Shown: positions 7,115 through 16,219, counted from the stretch's first letter. The stretch: 34,428 nucleotides of DNA from an uncultured Candidatus Saccharibacteria bacterium (GCA_948944455.1 CARBES010000008.1:1-34428); one strand, 5' to 3'. Notes: generated by a model not told the origin, from the sequence alone. Program-made: numbers and translations.

Positions 7115-8734
7115 ATGAGCCAGCCAGAAATTCCGCTTGGAAAGCGTAAACCGTTATATCGCTTTTTGGAGATTTTGCCAGGAGCGTTGAGTTATGGGGC
7201 GGTGATTTTGCTGTTTGTACTGTCATGGATCAGCCCACTTTTAGGGGCATTATATATGCTGGTGGTGATCGCGGTGACTTTAGTTAAGGCGGTGGCGACG
7301 GCATTTCGGACGATTCAGGGATATAAAGTAATGAAGCGGGCGGAAAGGGTGGACTGGAGTAAGCGTCTTGGAGATTTGGAGAACCCACATGATGCCTTTG
7401 AGCGATTACGAGATCGAGACGACGGCAGTTATGATTTTGCTGAACATGTGCAGAATCTCAGGATGTTGTCAGCGGTAGAGGGAAAATCGGAGCCTAAGCC
7501 GCATAACGTTTATCATGCCGTGATTATGACGGCGTATAATGAGGGTTTGCCGACTTTGGTGCCGTCGATCGAGGCGGTGCGTGATACGACTTTTCCGAAT
7601 GAGCGAATTATTTTTGTCTTAGCCTATGAGGAACGAGGCGGGGAAGCGATGGAACAAACGGCGCTAGAGTTGCAAAAACAGTTTCGCGGTACATTTGGGA
7701 AGTTTATGCTCATTAAACATCCGGATAAGTTGAAAAATGAGATCGTTGGCAAGGGGCCGAACTTGACTTACGCGGGCGAAAAATTGGCGGAGTATGTCCA
7801 GAAACGGCGGATTCCGGCGGAAAATGTGATTGTCACTTCGCTTGATAGTGATAATCAGGTGCATCCGAAATATTTGGATTATGTCGCATATGAGTTTTTG
7901 GTGCGGCCGGATCGTCAACATTATAGCTATCAGCCAGTAGCAATGTTTACGAACAATATATGGGATGCGGCGGCGCCGATGCGGGTGATCGCGATGTCGA
8001 ACTCGTTTTTTAATGTAATTTCAACGATGCGACCGCACCTTTTGAAGAATTTTGCTTCACATTCGCAGCCGCTCGCGGCGCTAATGGGAATGGATTTTTG
8101 GAGCAAGCGGACAATTGTGGAAGATGGGCACCAATATTGGCGATCTTTGTTTTATTTTGAAGGAAAATATGAGGTAGTCCCAATCCGGGTACCAATATAT
8201 CAAGATGCGGTGATTTCGGAGACCTTTTTTGAGACGCTGAAAGCGCAGTTTATCCAGTTAAGAAGGTGGGATTATGGAGCGAGCGATGTGGCTTATGTGG
8301 GAAGTTATTTGTTCTCGAAGGATTGTAAAGTACCGTTTTGGAATTTGTTTCCAAAGTTCATGAGATTATTGGACGGACATGTGACATTAGCGATGATGGC
8401 GCCAATTGTGGCATTTGGGGGTTGGGTGCCGATGTTGATGAATCTGGGGTCTCGTGGGACGGTGGCTTTTAATTTGCCGAACGTAGTGGGGTGGATTCAG
8501 ACGATTGCGATGATTGGGTTGATTATTACGGTGGTGATTTCTTTGCAGATGTTGCCGAAACGACCCGAGAAATATAAGAAACAGAAGTCGCTCCTTATGG
8601 TTTTGCAGTGGGTGTTGATGCCGGTGATTGCGATTGTTTACCAAAGTGCGGCGGCGTTTTATGCGCAGACGAGGTTGATGTTGGGGAAGTATATGGAAAA
8701 ATTCGACGTAACTAAGAAAGTTGTAAAAGGTTAG
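7115..8734 (+). CDS. Membrane-bound family 2 glycosyltransferase
   Basis: A 539-residue processive-type GT2 enzyme. Two N-terminal helices (about 20-60) precede the catalytic domain. MTAYNEG is the nucleotide-sugar loop, SLDSDNQ holds the DxD metal site, VEDGHQYWR supplies the catalytic acid region, and QLRRWDYGASD is the QxxRW-type acceptor motif. Four to five C-terminal helices (about 390-525) complete a cellulose-synthase-like membrane topology. Such enzymes make polysaccharide or glycolipid at the cytoplasmic face and may export it; the sugar is not predictable. It follows the small membrane gene by seven bases and ends in a 3-base overlap with the stop of the convergent ADP-ribosyltransferase-like gene. 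Confidence 0.88.
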   Translation: MSQPEIPLGKRKPLYRFLEILPGALSYGAVILLFVLSWISPLLGALYMLVVIAVTLVKAVATAFRTIQGYKVMKRAERVDWSKRLGDLENPHDAFERLRDRDDGSYDFAEHVQNLRMLSAVEGKSEPKPHNVYHAVIMTAYNEGLPTLVPSIEAVRDTTFPNERIIFVLAYEERGGEAMEQTALELQKQFRGTFGKFMLIKHPDKLKNEIVGKGPNLTYAGEKLAEYVQKRRIPAENVIVTSLDSDNQVHPKYLDYVAYEFLVRPDRQHYSYQPVAMFTNNIWDAAAPMRVIAMSNSFFNVISTMRPHLLKNFASHSQPLAALMGMDFWSKRTIVEDGHQYWRSLFYFEGKYEVVPIRVPIYQDAVISETFFETLKAQFIQLRRWDYGASDVAYVGSYLFSKDCKVPFWNLFPKFMRLLDGHVTLAMMAPIVAFGGWVPMLMNLGSRGTVAFNLPNVVGWIQTIAMIGLIITVVISLQMLPKRPEKYKKQKSLLMVLQWVLMPVIAIVYQSAAAFYAQTRLMLGKYMEKFDVTKKVVKG

Positions 8735-9609
8735 CTTTCTTGGGAGTAGGCGGGGTCATAGAGGTTACGGGGAATGAGTGTCATTTCGAGATGGGCGCGG
8801 GAACGGTCGGGTGATAACTCGGCGGCGGAGATGTAGAAAAGACTGCCCCTATCAATAAGAAGCTCAGACTGTTCGGGATTGTAAGCGAGGTCACTAGAAA
8901 GGAGGCCAATGGTTTCACTAGCTTCTTTAGGGATGCGGCAAGTTATTTCGACATCGCAAGCGCGCCGAAATGGGTCATCAAAATCTTTACCAACGAAGCT
9001 TTTATCAGGTGATAAGGAAGTGCTTGTAAAGCCGGTTTCCAGGAAGAATTGACCTTCAAGATTGGTGAGGTCAGAAAGGGAATTGATATCGTAAGTGCGA
9101 AAGCTATCCATGTTGGTGCCACGGTGGGCTACGAGATCCACTCCGGGAGAGGGGATATGGGCGATAGCGTCGCTGATTTGATCAGCAGCTTGCCTAGCAT
9201 CGGCAAGTTTATCGGGAGTTTGGCGCCCGAGGAGATTGTAATTCCATTGCCCGCGAGCAACTTGATTGATGACCTTGTAGCCGAAACCGGAGTAATTTTT
9301 GAGAGTAGTTTTATCTTCAGATGTGATAGTTGGGGTGATGAATTCTGAATAGGCAGCACTAAAGGCGCTAAGGTCAAGCGGATCAGAGAACTCATGAAAA
9401 TCACGGCCAGCGGTATCAAGAAGGAAGTTTTTTATTTCGTTCATGCGACCTAATCGCTCGATTTCTTTGAGATAAAAGTGACAGGCTTGGTCTGGGCTGG
9501 TGGCGGGCAGATTAAGCTCGACGGTTTCTGGACTATCCTGAGATTTTTCTGGGTTCGAGTCGGGTTCTGATTCCGTCAAGTTTGTCGGCTGGAAAAGGTT
9601 ATGGTTCAT
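8731..9609 (-). CDS. ADP-ribosyltransferase-like protein (R-S-E class)
   Basis: A 292-residue protein from the ATG at 9609. The C-terminal half resembles the ADP-ribosyltransferase exoenzyme fold: Arg163 in LVAHRGTN, the STS motif in FTSTSLS (196-198), and QSE at 247-249 in the position of the ExE/QxE turn with the catalytic Glu249. The QxE form is what C3-like enzymes carry; ExE would suggest arginine targets. The N-terminal 45 residues are acidic and disordered (many Ser/Pro/Asp/Glu), and no signal peptide is present. An open frame continues 39 codons upstream, but those codons derive from the cassette B repeat. The start is fixed by a leaderless TATAAT. A toxin or effector role is likely but inferred; no immunity gene is evident next door. 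Confidence 0.75.
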   Translation of the reverse strand: MNHNLFQPTNLTESEPDSNPEKSQDSPETVELNLPATSPDQACHFYLKEIERLGRMNEIKNFLLDTAGRDFHEFSDPLDLSAFSAAYSEFITPTITSEDKTTLKNYSGFGYKVINQVARGQWNYNLLGRQTPDKLADARQAADQISDAIAHIPSPGVDLVAHRGTNMDSFRTYDINSLSDLTNLEGQFFLETGFTSTSLSPDKSFVGKDFDDPFRRACDVEITCRIPKEASETIGLLSSDLAYNPEQSELLIDRGSLFYISAAELSPDRSRAHLEMTLIPRNLYDPAYSQES

Positions 9610-9615
9610 GCAGCT

Positions 9616-9621
9616 ATTATA
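9616..9621 (-). promoter_or_regulatory. -10 box, leaderless type, for the ADP-ribosyltransferase-like gene
   Basis: TATAAT on the minus strand, six bases before the ATG at 9609; cassette B begins only 51 bp further upstream. Confidence 0.6.
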
Positions 9622-9672
9622 ACATGCTCGGGGTTTATGAGGCCTTTTACATTGAGGTTTTTCGTGATGAGG

Positions 9673-9896
9673 CTTCATCCTCCCCTTAATTACTCTATGG
9701 CTAGACAACGGAGGGAGAGTGCCCAACGACGCTCGCTAGCAGCGCTAGAAGTTTCTACAGCGTCATTTCCCCAAAAAGCATACTGATACACTTTAGGGTA
9801 TTCACTAGTTTCTAAACTGGTTGATGACCAGTCAACATGAACCGAACTGCCACCTTGCATGCCAAAATCACCGATATATCCGCTGCGGACGAAGAA
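9673..9896. repeat. Half cassette element B
   Basis: Outer repeat from cttcatcctcccc to ggaggga at 9673-9716, one variable segment, and a single copy of the 12-bp site ccgctgcggacg at 9880-9891. The second arm and second cassette are missing. The junction continues directly into a 14-bp copy of the tRNA-Ser 3' sequence at 9898. Confidence 0.88.
9690..9896 (-). pseudogene. Silent C-terminal cassette B
   Basis: Sixty-eight codons read from FFVRSG at the 12-bp site, with 54 variable residues including VDWSSTSLETSEYPKVYQYA (the FISUMP WSS-type motif), ending ALSLRCLAIE-stop. No start codon, ribosome site or promoter of its own. The frame remains open for several codons upstream of the site. Confidence 0.8.
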
Positions 9897-9897
9897 A

Positions 9898-9911
9898 CGG
9901 AAGCGAGAGGA
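9898..9911. repeat. Direct repeat of the tRNA-Ser 3' end
   Basis: cggaagcgagagga is an exact 14-bp copy, in the same orientation, of 10076-10089 inside the tRNA-Ser gene, and abuts the broken edge of cassette B. It resembles an att-type or recombination scar. The 160 bp between the copies hold no gene I can recognise. Confidence 0.6.
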
Positions 9912-10046
9912 AACAGAGGATTATGTCTTGCTACGCAAGCCATTTCACAGTCGTAGCGTTCAAAAAGTAAACAAGTTTCCTTTTTGTCCTACAGCCACTC
10001 CTGTGGGACGAACCTACGGTTCTTATCCTCTTTCCCAAGTAAAATA

Positions 10047-10071
10047 AGACCCTACTGGGCCTTCTTTTATT
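10047..10071 (-). terminator. Terminator after tRNA-Ser
   Basis: Dyad aagaccc/gggcctt (with a G-U pair) around a short loop. Read on the minus strand it is followed by a T-rich run (cttatttta), directly after the tRNA 3' end. Confidence 0.6.
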
Positions 10072-10072
10072 T

Positions 10073-10162
10073 GGCGGAAGCGAGAGGATTCGAACCTCCG
10101 AGACCCTTGCGAGCCTACACGCGTTCCAGGCGTGCTCCTTAAACCACTCGGACACACTTCCG
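10073..10162 (-). tRNA. tRNA-Ser(GGA)
   Basis: A complete 90-nt class II tRNA. Acceptor ggaagtg/cgcttcc, D arm with gagtggttt, anticodon loop ctggaac giving GGA, a long variable arm (taggctcgcaagggtctc), T arm with ggttcgaatcc, discriminator G and encoded CCA. Confidence 0.93.
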
Positions 10163-10286
10163 TATGGGATTATTATAGCATAATTTTATGGAATTCGGAG
10201 CTTTTGCAAAAACTTTAGTATAGATTAAGTACAATCCTCGTAACTCGTTGACGAAGCAGATCATTGATAGGGCATGAAATAAATAA

Positions 10287-11111
10287 TTAGATAGCTTGGA
10301 TGCAAATATAAATGACGCCACTAACTATAATGGCGAGCGGGATAAAATTTAGTATGATAGAAGTAATTCCGATTATCCGATAATCCTTGCGGAACGTGTT
10401 TGAAGTGCGACGACACTTACGGAGTTGTACACAGGATGCGATAGCTGTGACGCTGGCAAGTGGAACTATGACATACAGGAGGAGAAGGCCGTAGACAAAT
10501 GCGGCAGCACCAGCTGCACTGCCGGTGGGGTCATTTGTTTGTAGATGCGAGAAGAAATCTATTGTTATTAATATACAAACGAGATCGAAGAAAATACCAA
10601 GAACTAAGAAAACACCTAGTAAGTTTTGGTTTTTTAGAACTTGTTGCTCAGCTGAGCTTTGAGCTAGGCTTTGTACGGCGCGTGGTGTTGCTTGCTGAAT
10701 GGCGAGAATATGATAGTAATTGATTTTGTTTTGGGCCTTGTTGCGGGCAATTAGTATACTAATAACGCCAAGAGGTAGACCTGCAACGAGGATGTTCGCG
10801 CTAACGAGTGTGGCAAGAATTGTTAGAGTAGTACAGGCGACCATCAGAAAAACATCAGATTTGCTATGGATATTGTAAAGTTTGCGACGGATAGAGTAAC
10901 GGTAATAAACGGTAGCGGTAAGACAGATTGAGACACAAGATAGGAATATATTTATGTAGAATATGAGATCATTGTTAGTTGTAGATTTAGATTTGGCATA
11001 AGAAGACACGGCAACGAAGATTGTGGTACAAAGGAGAATATCGGTTATTGCAATACTGGTGAATGTGGGCGGCTTGAAAGTGTTAGTCTTTATGTCTCTC
11101 TGATTAAACAT
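10287..11111 (-). CDS. Polytopic membrane protein, unrecognised
   Basis: A 274-residue protein with about seven transmembrane helices, in an arrangement of a pair near residues 19-65, a pair around 88-122, a break with a Gln/Ala-rich cytoplasmic loop (HILAIQQATPRAVQSLAQSS, about 135-155), and three more helices to the C-terminus. No catalytic or binding motif is evident. The ATG has a TACAAT -10-like box 11 bases upstream and no Shine-Dalgarno, so it may have a short leader. It is divergent from pyrG. Confidence 0.65.
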   Translation of the reverse strand: MFNQRDIKTNTFKPPTFTSIAITDILLCTTIFVAVSSYAKSKSTTNNDLIFYINIFLSCVSICLTATVYYRYSIRRKLYNIHSKSDVFLMVACTTLTILATLVSANILVAGLPLGVISILIARNKAQNKINYYHILAIQQATPRAVQSLAQSSAEQQVLKNQNLLGVFLVLGIFFDLVCILITIDFFSHLQTNDPTGSAAGAAAFVYGLLLLYVIVPLASVTAIASCVQLRKCRRTSNTFRKDYRIIGITSIILNFIPLAIIVSGVIYICIQAI

Positions 11112-11239
11112 AATAGCTATATTGTAGCATATTAACTAATGTGAGTAGAAAAGGTAGATAACAATTATATCAACTTATGGTAAAATAAGGTCAAGAAGTG
11201 TGGGCAAATAAAGGTTGAGGGAAATATAGGAGGTGCCCA

Positions 11240-12835
11240 ATGGTGAAAAATAAAAAAGCGGAGAAAAAATGTAAGTATATTTTTGTGACTGGCGGAGTTT
11301 TGTCGGGAGTAGGAAAGGGGATCACGGCGGCGTCGATAGGGGCGATTCTGAAAGCGAAAGGCTATAAGGTTTCGATTCAGAAATGCGATCCGTATCTAAA
11401 CGTGGATGCAGGGTTGCTGAACCCGGTGGAACATGGAGAATGCTTCGTAACACATGATGGAAAAGAGACGGATTTGGATTTGGGACATTATGAAAGGTTT
11501 CTTGATTTCGAGACAAATAAATATTCGTCGGTGCTATCAGGCGCGCTATATAGGGAATTGATTGAAAAAGAACGCAATGGTGGTTTTCATGGTAAGACAG
11601 TGCAGATGATCCCGCATTTTACGGACCTAGTGCAGGAAAAGATTGCGATGGCGGGGCAGAGTAGTGATATTCATATTGTCGAAATTGGTGGGACGGTAGG
11701 GGATTACGAAGGATTGAGTTTTATCGAGGCGATTCGATTGTTTGCGAATCATGTTGGGCGGGAGAATTGTCTTTATGTGCATGTGGTATATGTGCCATGG
11801 ATTAATACTTCAAAGGAGCTAAAGACGAAGCCAGCGCAGAACGCCTTGAAAGATTTGCGTGGGTTTGGGATTATCCCGGATGTAGTGGTATGTAGGACGG
11901 AAAAACCGGCGCCGCGTTCGATGTGCGAGAAGATTGCAGGGTTTTCGGGGATTCCGAGCGAGGCGGTTCTGAATTTGCCGGATATTGATTCGGTGTATGA
12001 TGTGCCATTTAACGTACTGAAGTCTGGGGTGCTGGAGATCTTGAATAAATTTGTCGGCGACGATACGGAGCCGGACATGAGTCGTTGGCAAGAGTTTTCG
12101 CGACTCAGGGGGAAGCAATGGGCGAAGACGGTAAAGGTTGGTCTAGTTGCGAAATATGTGGGGAATGAAGACGCATATATCTGCGTAACAGAGGCGCTAA
12201 AAGCAGCAGCGGCGTGGAATAAAGTGAATTTGGAGATAGAATGGATCAATGCGGAAGAGGCAACGGATAAGGATTTTGCGGCGGTAGATGGGCTGGTGGT
12301 GCCAGGTGGTTTCGGCGCGCGCGGAGCAGAAGGAAAGATTCGGGCGGCGACTTATGCGCTAGAGCATAATAAACCTTATTTGGGGCTGTGTCTCGGGATG
12401 CAGATGGCGTGCGTAGCAGCGGCGCGTCGAGGCGGTATAAAAGCAGCGAATTCGGAAGAGTTTGGGGCTGGGGAGGGGAATAACGTGATTTATATCATGG
12501 AAGGTCAGAAGGGTAAAGAGGAAACCGGCGGTACCATGCGGCTAGGTGATTGTGCGGCGAAGCTAGCCAAAGGTAGCCGGACGGCAAAGGTGTATGGTGT
12601 AGAAAAGGTGACGGAACGGCATCGTCATCGCTATGAAGTGAATCAGAAATTTTTACCAGAAATTGAGAAAGGTGGGCTGGTGGTCTCAGGGACTTCACCG
12701 GATGGGGAACTGGTAGAGTTTGTCGAAGCGCCGGGAGCAAGATTCTTTGTAGCGACGCAGGCACACCCAGAATTAAAATCGCGACCGCTCAATGTACATC
12801 CATTATTCCTTGAGTTCGTGAAGAGTTTAAAATAG
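11240..12835 (+). CDS. pyrG: CTP synthase
   Basis: A 531-residue enzyme that aminates UTP to CTP using ATP and glutamine. The synthetase domain (about 1-270) starts KYIFVTGGVLSGVGKGITAA with the P-loop, then DPYLNVDAG and MIPHFT. The glutamine amidotransferase domain (about 300-531) has the nucleophile in GLCLGMQMA, the oxyanion region GGFGARG, HRHRYEVN, and AHPEL with the catalytic His-Glu. Length and motifs are normal. A strong AGGAGGT lies seven bases before the ATG. It is followed by a LiaF-like gene with its own promoter. Confidence 0.97.
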   Translation: MVKNKKAEKKCKYIFVTGGVLSGVGKGITAASIGAILKAKGYKVSIQKCDPYLNVDAGLLNPVEHGECFVTHDGKETDLDLGHYERFLDFETNKYSSVLSGALYRELIEKERNGGFHGKTVQMIPHFTDLVQEKIAMAGQSSDIHIVEIGGTVGDYEGLSFIEAIRLFANHVGRENCLYVHVVYVPWINTSKELKTKPAQNALKDLRGFGIIPDVVVCRTEKPAPRSMCEKIAGFSGIPSEAVLNLPDIDSVYDVPFNVLKSGVLEILNKFVGDDTEPDMSRWQEFSRLRGKQWAKTVKVGLVAKYVGNEDAYICVTEALKAAAAWNKVNLEIEWINAEEATDKDFAAVDGLVVPGGFGARGAEGKIRAATYALEHNKPYLGLCLGMQMACVAAARRGGIKAANSEEFGAGEGNNVIYIMEGQKGKEETGGTMRLGDCAAKLAKGSRTAKVYGVEKVTERHRHRYEVNQKFLPEIEKGGLVVSGTSPDGELVEFVEAPGARFFVATQAHPELKSRPLNVHPLFLEFVKSLK

Positions 12836-12852
12836 GACTCGGGCGGAGGGAA

Positions 12853-12882
12853 TTGCCTCTATGTGTCTAGATATGATATAAT
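12853..12882 (+). promoter_or_regulatory. Promoter of the LiaF-like/DUF4097/argS unit
   Basis: TTGCCT at 12853-12858, an 18-bp spacer and TATAAT at 12877-12882. The ATG at 12923 follows a leader of about 33 nt with gggag near its start site. This makes the ATG at 12863, which lies inside the promoter, an unlikely start. Confidence 0.6.
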
Positions 12883-12922
12883 TATCGTAATTATATCGAT
12901 TAAGCTGGGAGAGCAAGAGATA

Positions 12923-13660
12923 ATGAAGAAGTTGGGAAATTGGTTGTGGGGGATTGTGCTAATTGCGCTAGGAGTGATTTGGGGGGTCAATGCTCTAGGT
13001 GTTGCACATATTGACATCTTTTTCCCGGGTTGGTGGACACTGTTTATTATCGTGCCTTGTACGATTGGTTTGATCACAGATGATCACAAATGGGGGAATT
13101 TCATTGGGCTCTTGATTGGGGTATGTTTCTTGCTGGGCTGCCTAGATATCCTAGAGTTTGATATGGTCTGGAAATTATTCTTCCCGGTAGTTTTAGTGCT
13201 GATAGGGCTATCATTGATTTTTAAGAATACGTTTAAGAATCAAGCAGCGAAAAAAATAAAAGAGTTGAGCCGAGATAAAGAGGACGATGAGACGGAAGAG
13301 TACTGGGCGACTTTTGGCGAGCAGGATGTAGATTTCAATGGAAAAGAGTTCAGGGGGTGCAAAATCGATGCAGTGTTTGGTGGGGCAGATTTGGATTTGC
13401 GTGGGGCTGAGTTGAAAGGTGATGTGGTCGTGAAGGCTTCGAGTATATTTGGTGGGATTGTAATTTATACGCCGGACGATGCGAATGTTGAAGTAGTCTC
13501 TACGTCGATCTTTGGCGGCGTATCGGACAATCGCAAGAACGTTAACCGAAAGAAGAGTCCTAAAGAAGAAGATAAGAAGACTACGAAGAAGACCGATAAT
13601 ATCGGGAAGACGGTTTACGTTGACGCTACTTGTGTCTTTGGCGGGGTGGAGGTACGATGA
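12923..13660 (+). CDS. LiaF-like membrane protein
   Basis: About 245 residues from the ATG at 12923. Four N-terminal transmembrane helices (about 4-100) of the LiaI/LiaF type (WLWGIVLIALGVIWGVNALG) precede a charged linker. The C-terminal repeat-rich beta domain is diagnostic: FGGADLDLRGAELKGDVVV, ASSIFGGIVIYTPDD, STSIFGGV and TCVFGGVEV. LiaF proteins modulate a cell-envelope stress two-component system in Firmicutes; no LiaRS pair is in this window, so an envelope-sensing role is an inference. The stop overlaps the start of the next gene (ATGA). Confidence 0.85.
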   Translation: MKKLGNWLWGIVLIALGVIWGVNALGVAHIDIFFPGWWTLFIIVPCTIGLITDDHKWGNFIGLLIGVCFLLGCLDILEFDMVWKLFFPVVLVLIGLSLIFKNTFKNQAAKKIKELSRDKEDDETEEYWATFGEQDVDFNGKEFRGCKIDAVFGGADLDLRGAELKGDVVVKASSIFGGIVIYTPDDANVEVVSTSIFGGVSDNRKNVNRKKSPKEEDKKTTKKTDNIGKTVYVDATCVFGGVEVR

Positions 13661-14493
13661 GAAGCGCTCAGAGGGTAATTAAATACTTCGCATTAGCGCT
13701 TGCGGCGGTGTTGATTTTTGCGATTATTTCGGGGATTTTTAGTGTAATATCTTTGGCTGGGTTTGTGACGTGGGGCGGAGATGAACCGGCGGGAGACACG
13801 AGCGTTATCTGGACGGGGGAAGATAAAGAGAACGCATTGCAGCAGTTAGAAATCAGCGCGGGAGCAACAAACGTGCGAATTGTAGAAGTAGACAAGGCAG
13901 ATAAGCCAGTACGGATTGAGAGTAATAGTGATTATATCGAAAGCTGGCAGGACGGTAATACTCTGAAGGTGATAGAGAAGTCGCATACTCATTGGCCATG
14001 GAGCGATAGGGCAGAAGTGGTAGTTTATATTAGGGCGGGAGTAAAATTTGACAAAGTTGATTTAATAATAAAAGCGGGAACTTTGAATATTGAGAAGCTT
14101 ACGGCCGAGGAAGTGGAGCTGGAGCTCGGCGCAGGGAAGACGTACATTGGAGAGCTTAGGACGACGAGGCGTACAAGGATTGACGGTGGTGCTGGTGTAG
14201 TCGAAGTGAGGGGCGGAGAGTTGAGGAACTTGGATTTAGAACTCGGTGCCGGTAGAGCCGAAATCAGAGCGAGGATCTTGGGAGGTGGCAGGATTGATAC
14301 CGGAGTGGGAAGGTTAGAGCTAGAACTGCTGGGGGAGGAGAGTGATTATAAAATGACGATTGACAAAGGTCTAGGTTCAGTGACCCTGAACGGTAGGAAG
14401 CTCGAAGATGGGGGAATTTACGGACAGGGTGAGAATTTATTAAAGATAGAATCAGGAGTTGGGGCGGTCGAAATAAAGACAGCCACAAATTAA
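13657..14493 (+). CDS. Membrane-anchored DUF4097-type beta-helix protein
   Basis: A 278-residue protein. A single N-terminal transmembrane segment (about 9-37) is followed by an extracytoplasmic repetitive beta region where each turn carries a hydrophobic-acidic pattern (ELELGAGKTYIGEL, GGAGVVEVRGGEL, DLELGAGRAEI, DTGVGRLELEL). This is the DUF4097/DUF4098 'putative adhesin' repeat type, often next to LiaF- or PspC-like genes. The ATG at 13657 is chosen because GGAGGT lies four bases upstream and it overlaps the preceding stop; an in-frame ATG nine codons earlier lacks such support. Likely co-transcribed with the LiaF-like gene and argS. Confidence 0.8.
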   Translation: MRSAQRVIKYFALALAAVLIFAIISGIFSVISLAGFVTWGGDEPAGDTSVIWTGEDKENALQQLEISAGATNVRIVEVDKADKPVRIESNSDYIESWQDGNTLKVIEKSHTHWPWSDRAEVVVYIRAGVKFDKVDLIIKAGTLNIEKLTAEEVELELGAGKTYIGELRTTRRTRIDGGAGVVEVRGGELRNLDLELGAGRAEIRARILGGGRIDTGVGRLELELLGEESDYKMTIDKGLGSVTLNGRKLEDGGIYGQGENLLKIESGVGAVEIKTATN

Positions 14494-14496
14494 AAA

Positions 14497-16140
14497 ATGG
14501 ACAAGATGAAAGAAGTTTTAAGCGGCGCAATCGCGGCGCTGTATAGTATAGAAATGACGCCGGAAATTACGGAAGCGCCGGCAGAGACGGGGGCGGATTA
14601 CGCGACGAATGTGGCGATGAAACTGGCGAAGGTGGCACACAAGTCACCAATACAGATTGCAGAAGAACTAAAGTCGGAAGTAGAGAAGGGCGAAGTAGAG
14701 TGGACGCTCAGTGTGGCGGCGCCAGGGTTTATTAATATTCGGATGAAGGACGAGTATTTTGCGGAGGGGGCGAAGACTTTGGCGGATGGAGTAGCACTCG
14801 GAATCGAACATTATGCCGGGAAGACGGTGATTACAGAATTCTCTGACCCGAATCCGTTTAAGGTGCTACATGTAGGTCATTTCTATACATCCGTAGTCGG
14901 GGATGGAATTTCTCGGTTGCTGGAGCTCGCAGGGGCGAAGGTTATACGAGCGAACTTTGGTGGGGATGTAGGATTACACGTAGCGAAGACTATGTATGCG
15001 CTAGAAAAGAAAGATTGCGCATTGGACGAGCTAGAGATTGAGGATATTGCGAAATGCTACGTCGAAGGAACTCAGGCTTATGAAGAAGATGAAGCGGCGA
15101 AGGCGGAAATCACGGCGTTAAATAAAGAAATCTATCGAGTAAACGCGGAGGACGACCATGAGGGGGAGTTAGCGCAACTATATTGGCGCGGGCGTGAGTT
15201 GAGCTATGAATATTTTGAAGATTTTTATGCAAAAATCGGTGTAAAATTCGATAAGTATTATCCAGAATCGATGGTGGCGGGGAGAGGCTTGGCAGAAGTG
15301 CGTGGGCATATTGGTCCAGTATACGAGGAGAGCGAGGGGGCGATAGTATTCCGAGGCGAGAAGATGGGCTTGCATACGCGAGTGTTTATCAACCGAGAAG
15401 GTGTGCCAACCTATGAAGCTAAGGACGTCGGATTGATTTTTACGAAGTGGGACGATTGGCATTTTGATGAGTCGATCGTAGTGACAGGGAACGAACAGGC
15501 AGAATACATGAAAGTGGTGCTCGCGAGCGTAAATGAATATGCGCCAGAGCTCGTAGAACGGACACGACACTTGACACATGGTTTGGTGAAGTTGCCAGGT
15601 AACGTAAAAATGTCGTCGCGAAAAGGTAATTTCTTGAAGGCGATCGATGTACTAGAAATGATTCGTGAGATGCTTGGTGGCGAGAAAGCGGATGAGCGCG
15701 TGGTTTTGGCGGCGATTAAGTACGCTTTCTTGAAGTATAAGATGGGTGGAGATATTGTGTTTGACCCGCAAGAATCAGTTTCGACGAATGGTAACTCGGG
15801 TGTATATCTACTATATTCGGCGGTGCGAGCGAAAAAAATTTTGGCAAAAGCGGGCGCTGGTGGGGATGAAAGTGGCGATCTTAGTATATATGAGCGGAAT
15901 TTGGATAAAAAACTAGTGGCTTATCAAGAGGTCATTGCTGAAGCAGTGGTAGAGAAAGTGCCTTATAAGGTTTGTAACTATCTATACGAATTAGCTCAGG
16001 AATTCTCACGGTTCTATGAGAATGTGAAGGTAGCCGGAAGCGAACGCGAAGGCGAACTGATGCAGGTTGTGCGGGCATATCTCAATGTGATGGAGCATGG
16101 GTTGGGATTGCTGGGTATAGAGATTCCAGACGAAATGTAA
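14497..16140 (+). CDS. argS: Arginyl-tRNA synthetase
   Basis: A 547-residue class I aminoacyl-tRNA synthetase. The N-terminal Add-1 domain (about 1-95) is followed by DPNPFKVLHVGHFYTS, with HVGH as the HIGH motif. LVKLPGNVKMSSRKGNF carries the KMSKS-type motif, and a DALR anticodon-binding domain ends the protein (about 440-547, with YLYELAQEFSRFYE). Normal length. It starts three bases after the DUF4097-type gene, so it is probably in the same transcript. A terminator lies 80 bp downstream. Confidence 0.96.
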   Translation: MDKMKEVLSGAIAALYSIEMTPEITEAPAETGADYATNVAMKLAKVAHKSPIQIAEELKSEVEKGEVEWTLSVAAPGFINIRMKDEYFAEGAKTLADGVALGIEHYAGKTVITEFSDPNPFKVLHVGHFYTSVVGDGISRLLELAGAKVIRANFGGDVGLHVAKTMYALEKKDCALDELEIEDIAKCYVEGTQAYEEDEAAKAEITALNKEIYRVNAEDDHEGELAQLYWRGRELSYEYFEDFYAKIGVKFDKYYPESMVAGRGLAEVRGHIGPVYEESEGAIVFRGEKMGLHTRVFINREGVPTYEAKDVGLIFTKWDDWHFDESIVVTGNEQAEYMKVVLASVNEYAPELVERTRHLTHGLVKLPGNVKMSSRKGNFLKAIDVLEMIREMLGGEKADERVVLAAIKYAFLKYKMGGDIVFDPQESVSTNGNSGVYLLYSAVRAKKILAKAGAGGDESGDLSIYERNLDKKLVAYQEVIAEAVVEKVPYKVCNYLYELAQEFSRFYENVKVAGSEREGELMQVVRAYLNVMEHGLGLLGIEIPDEM

Positions 16141-16219
16141 AGTGTGACGTGGGGTGGAACTCAGCTAGTATCCCAGCTATTTATCAAGACCATCCAGCAT
16201 GGATAATATTCAAGCACAT

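Noticed and set aside
9859..10155. Open frames across tRNA-Ser and the adjoining spacer on both strands
   Set aside because: They overlap the tRNA gene and a terminator, and lack ribosome sites; products such as EVRILSLPP are typical false translations of tRNA genes.
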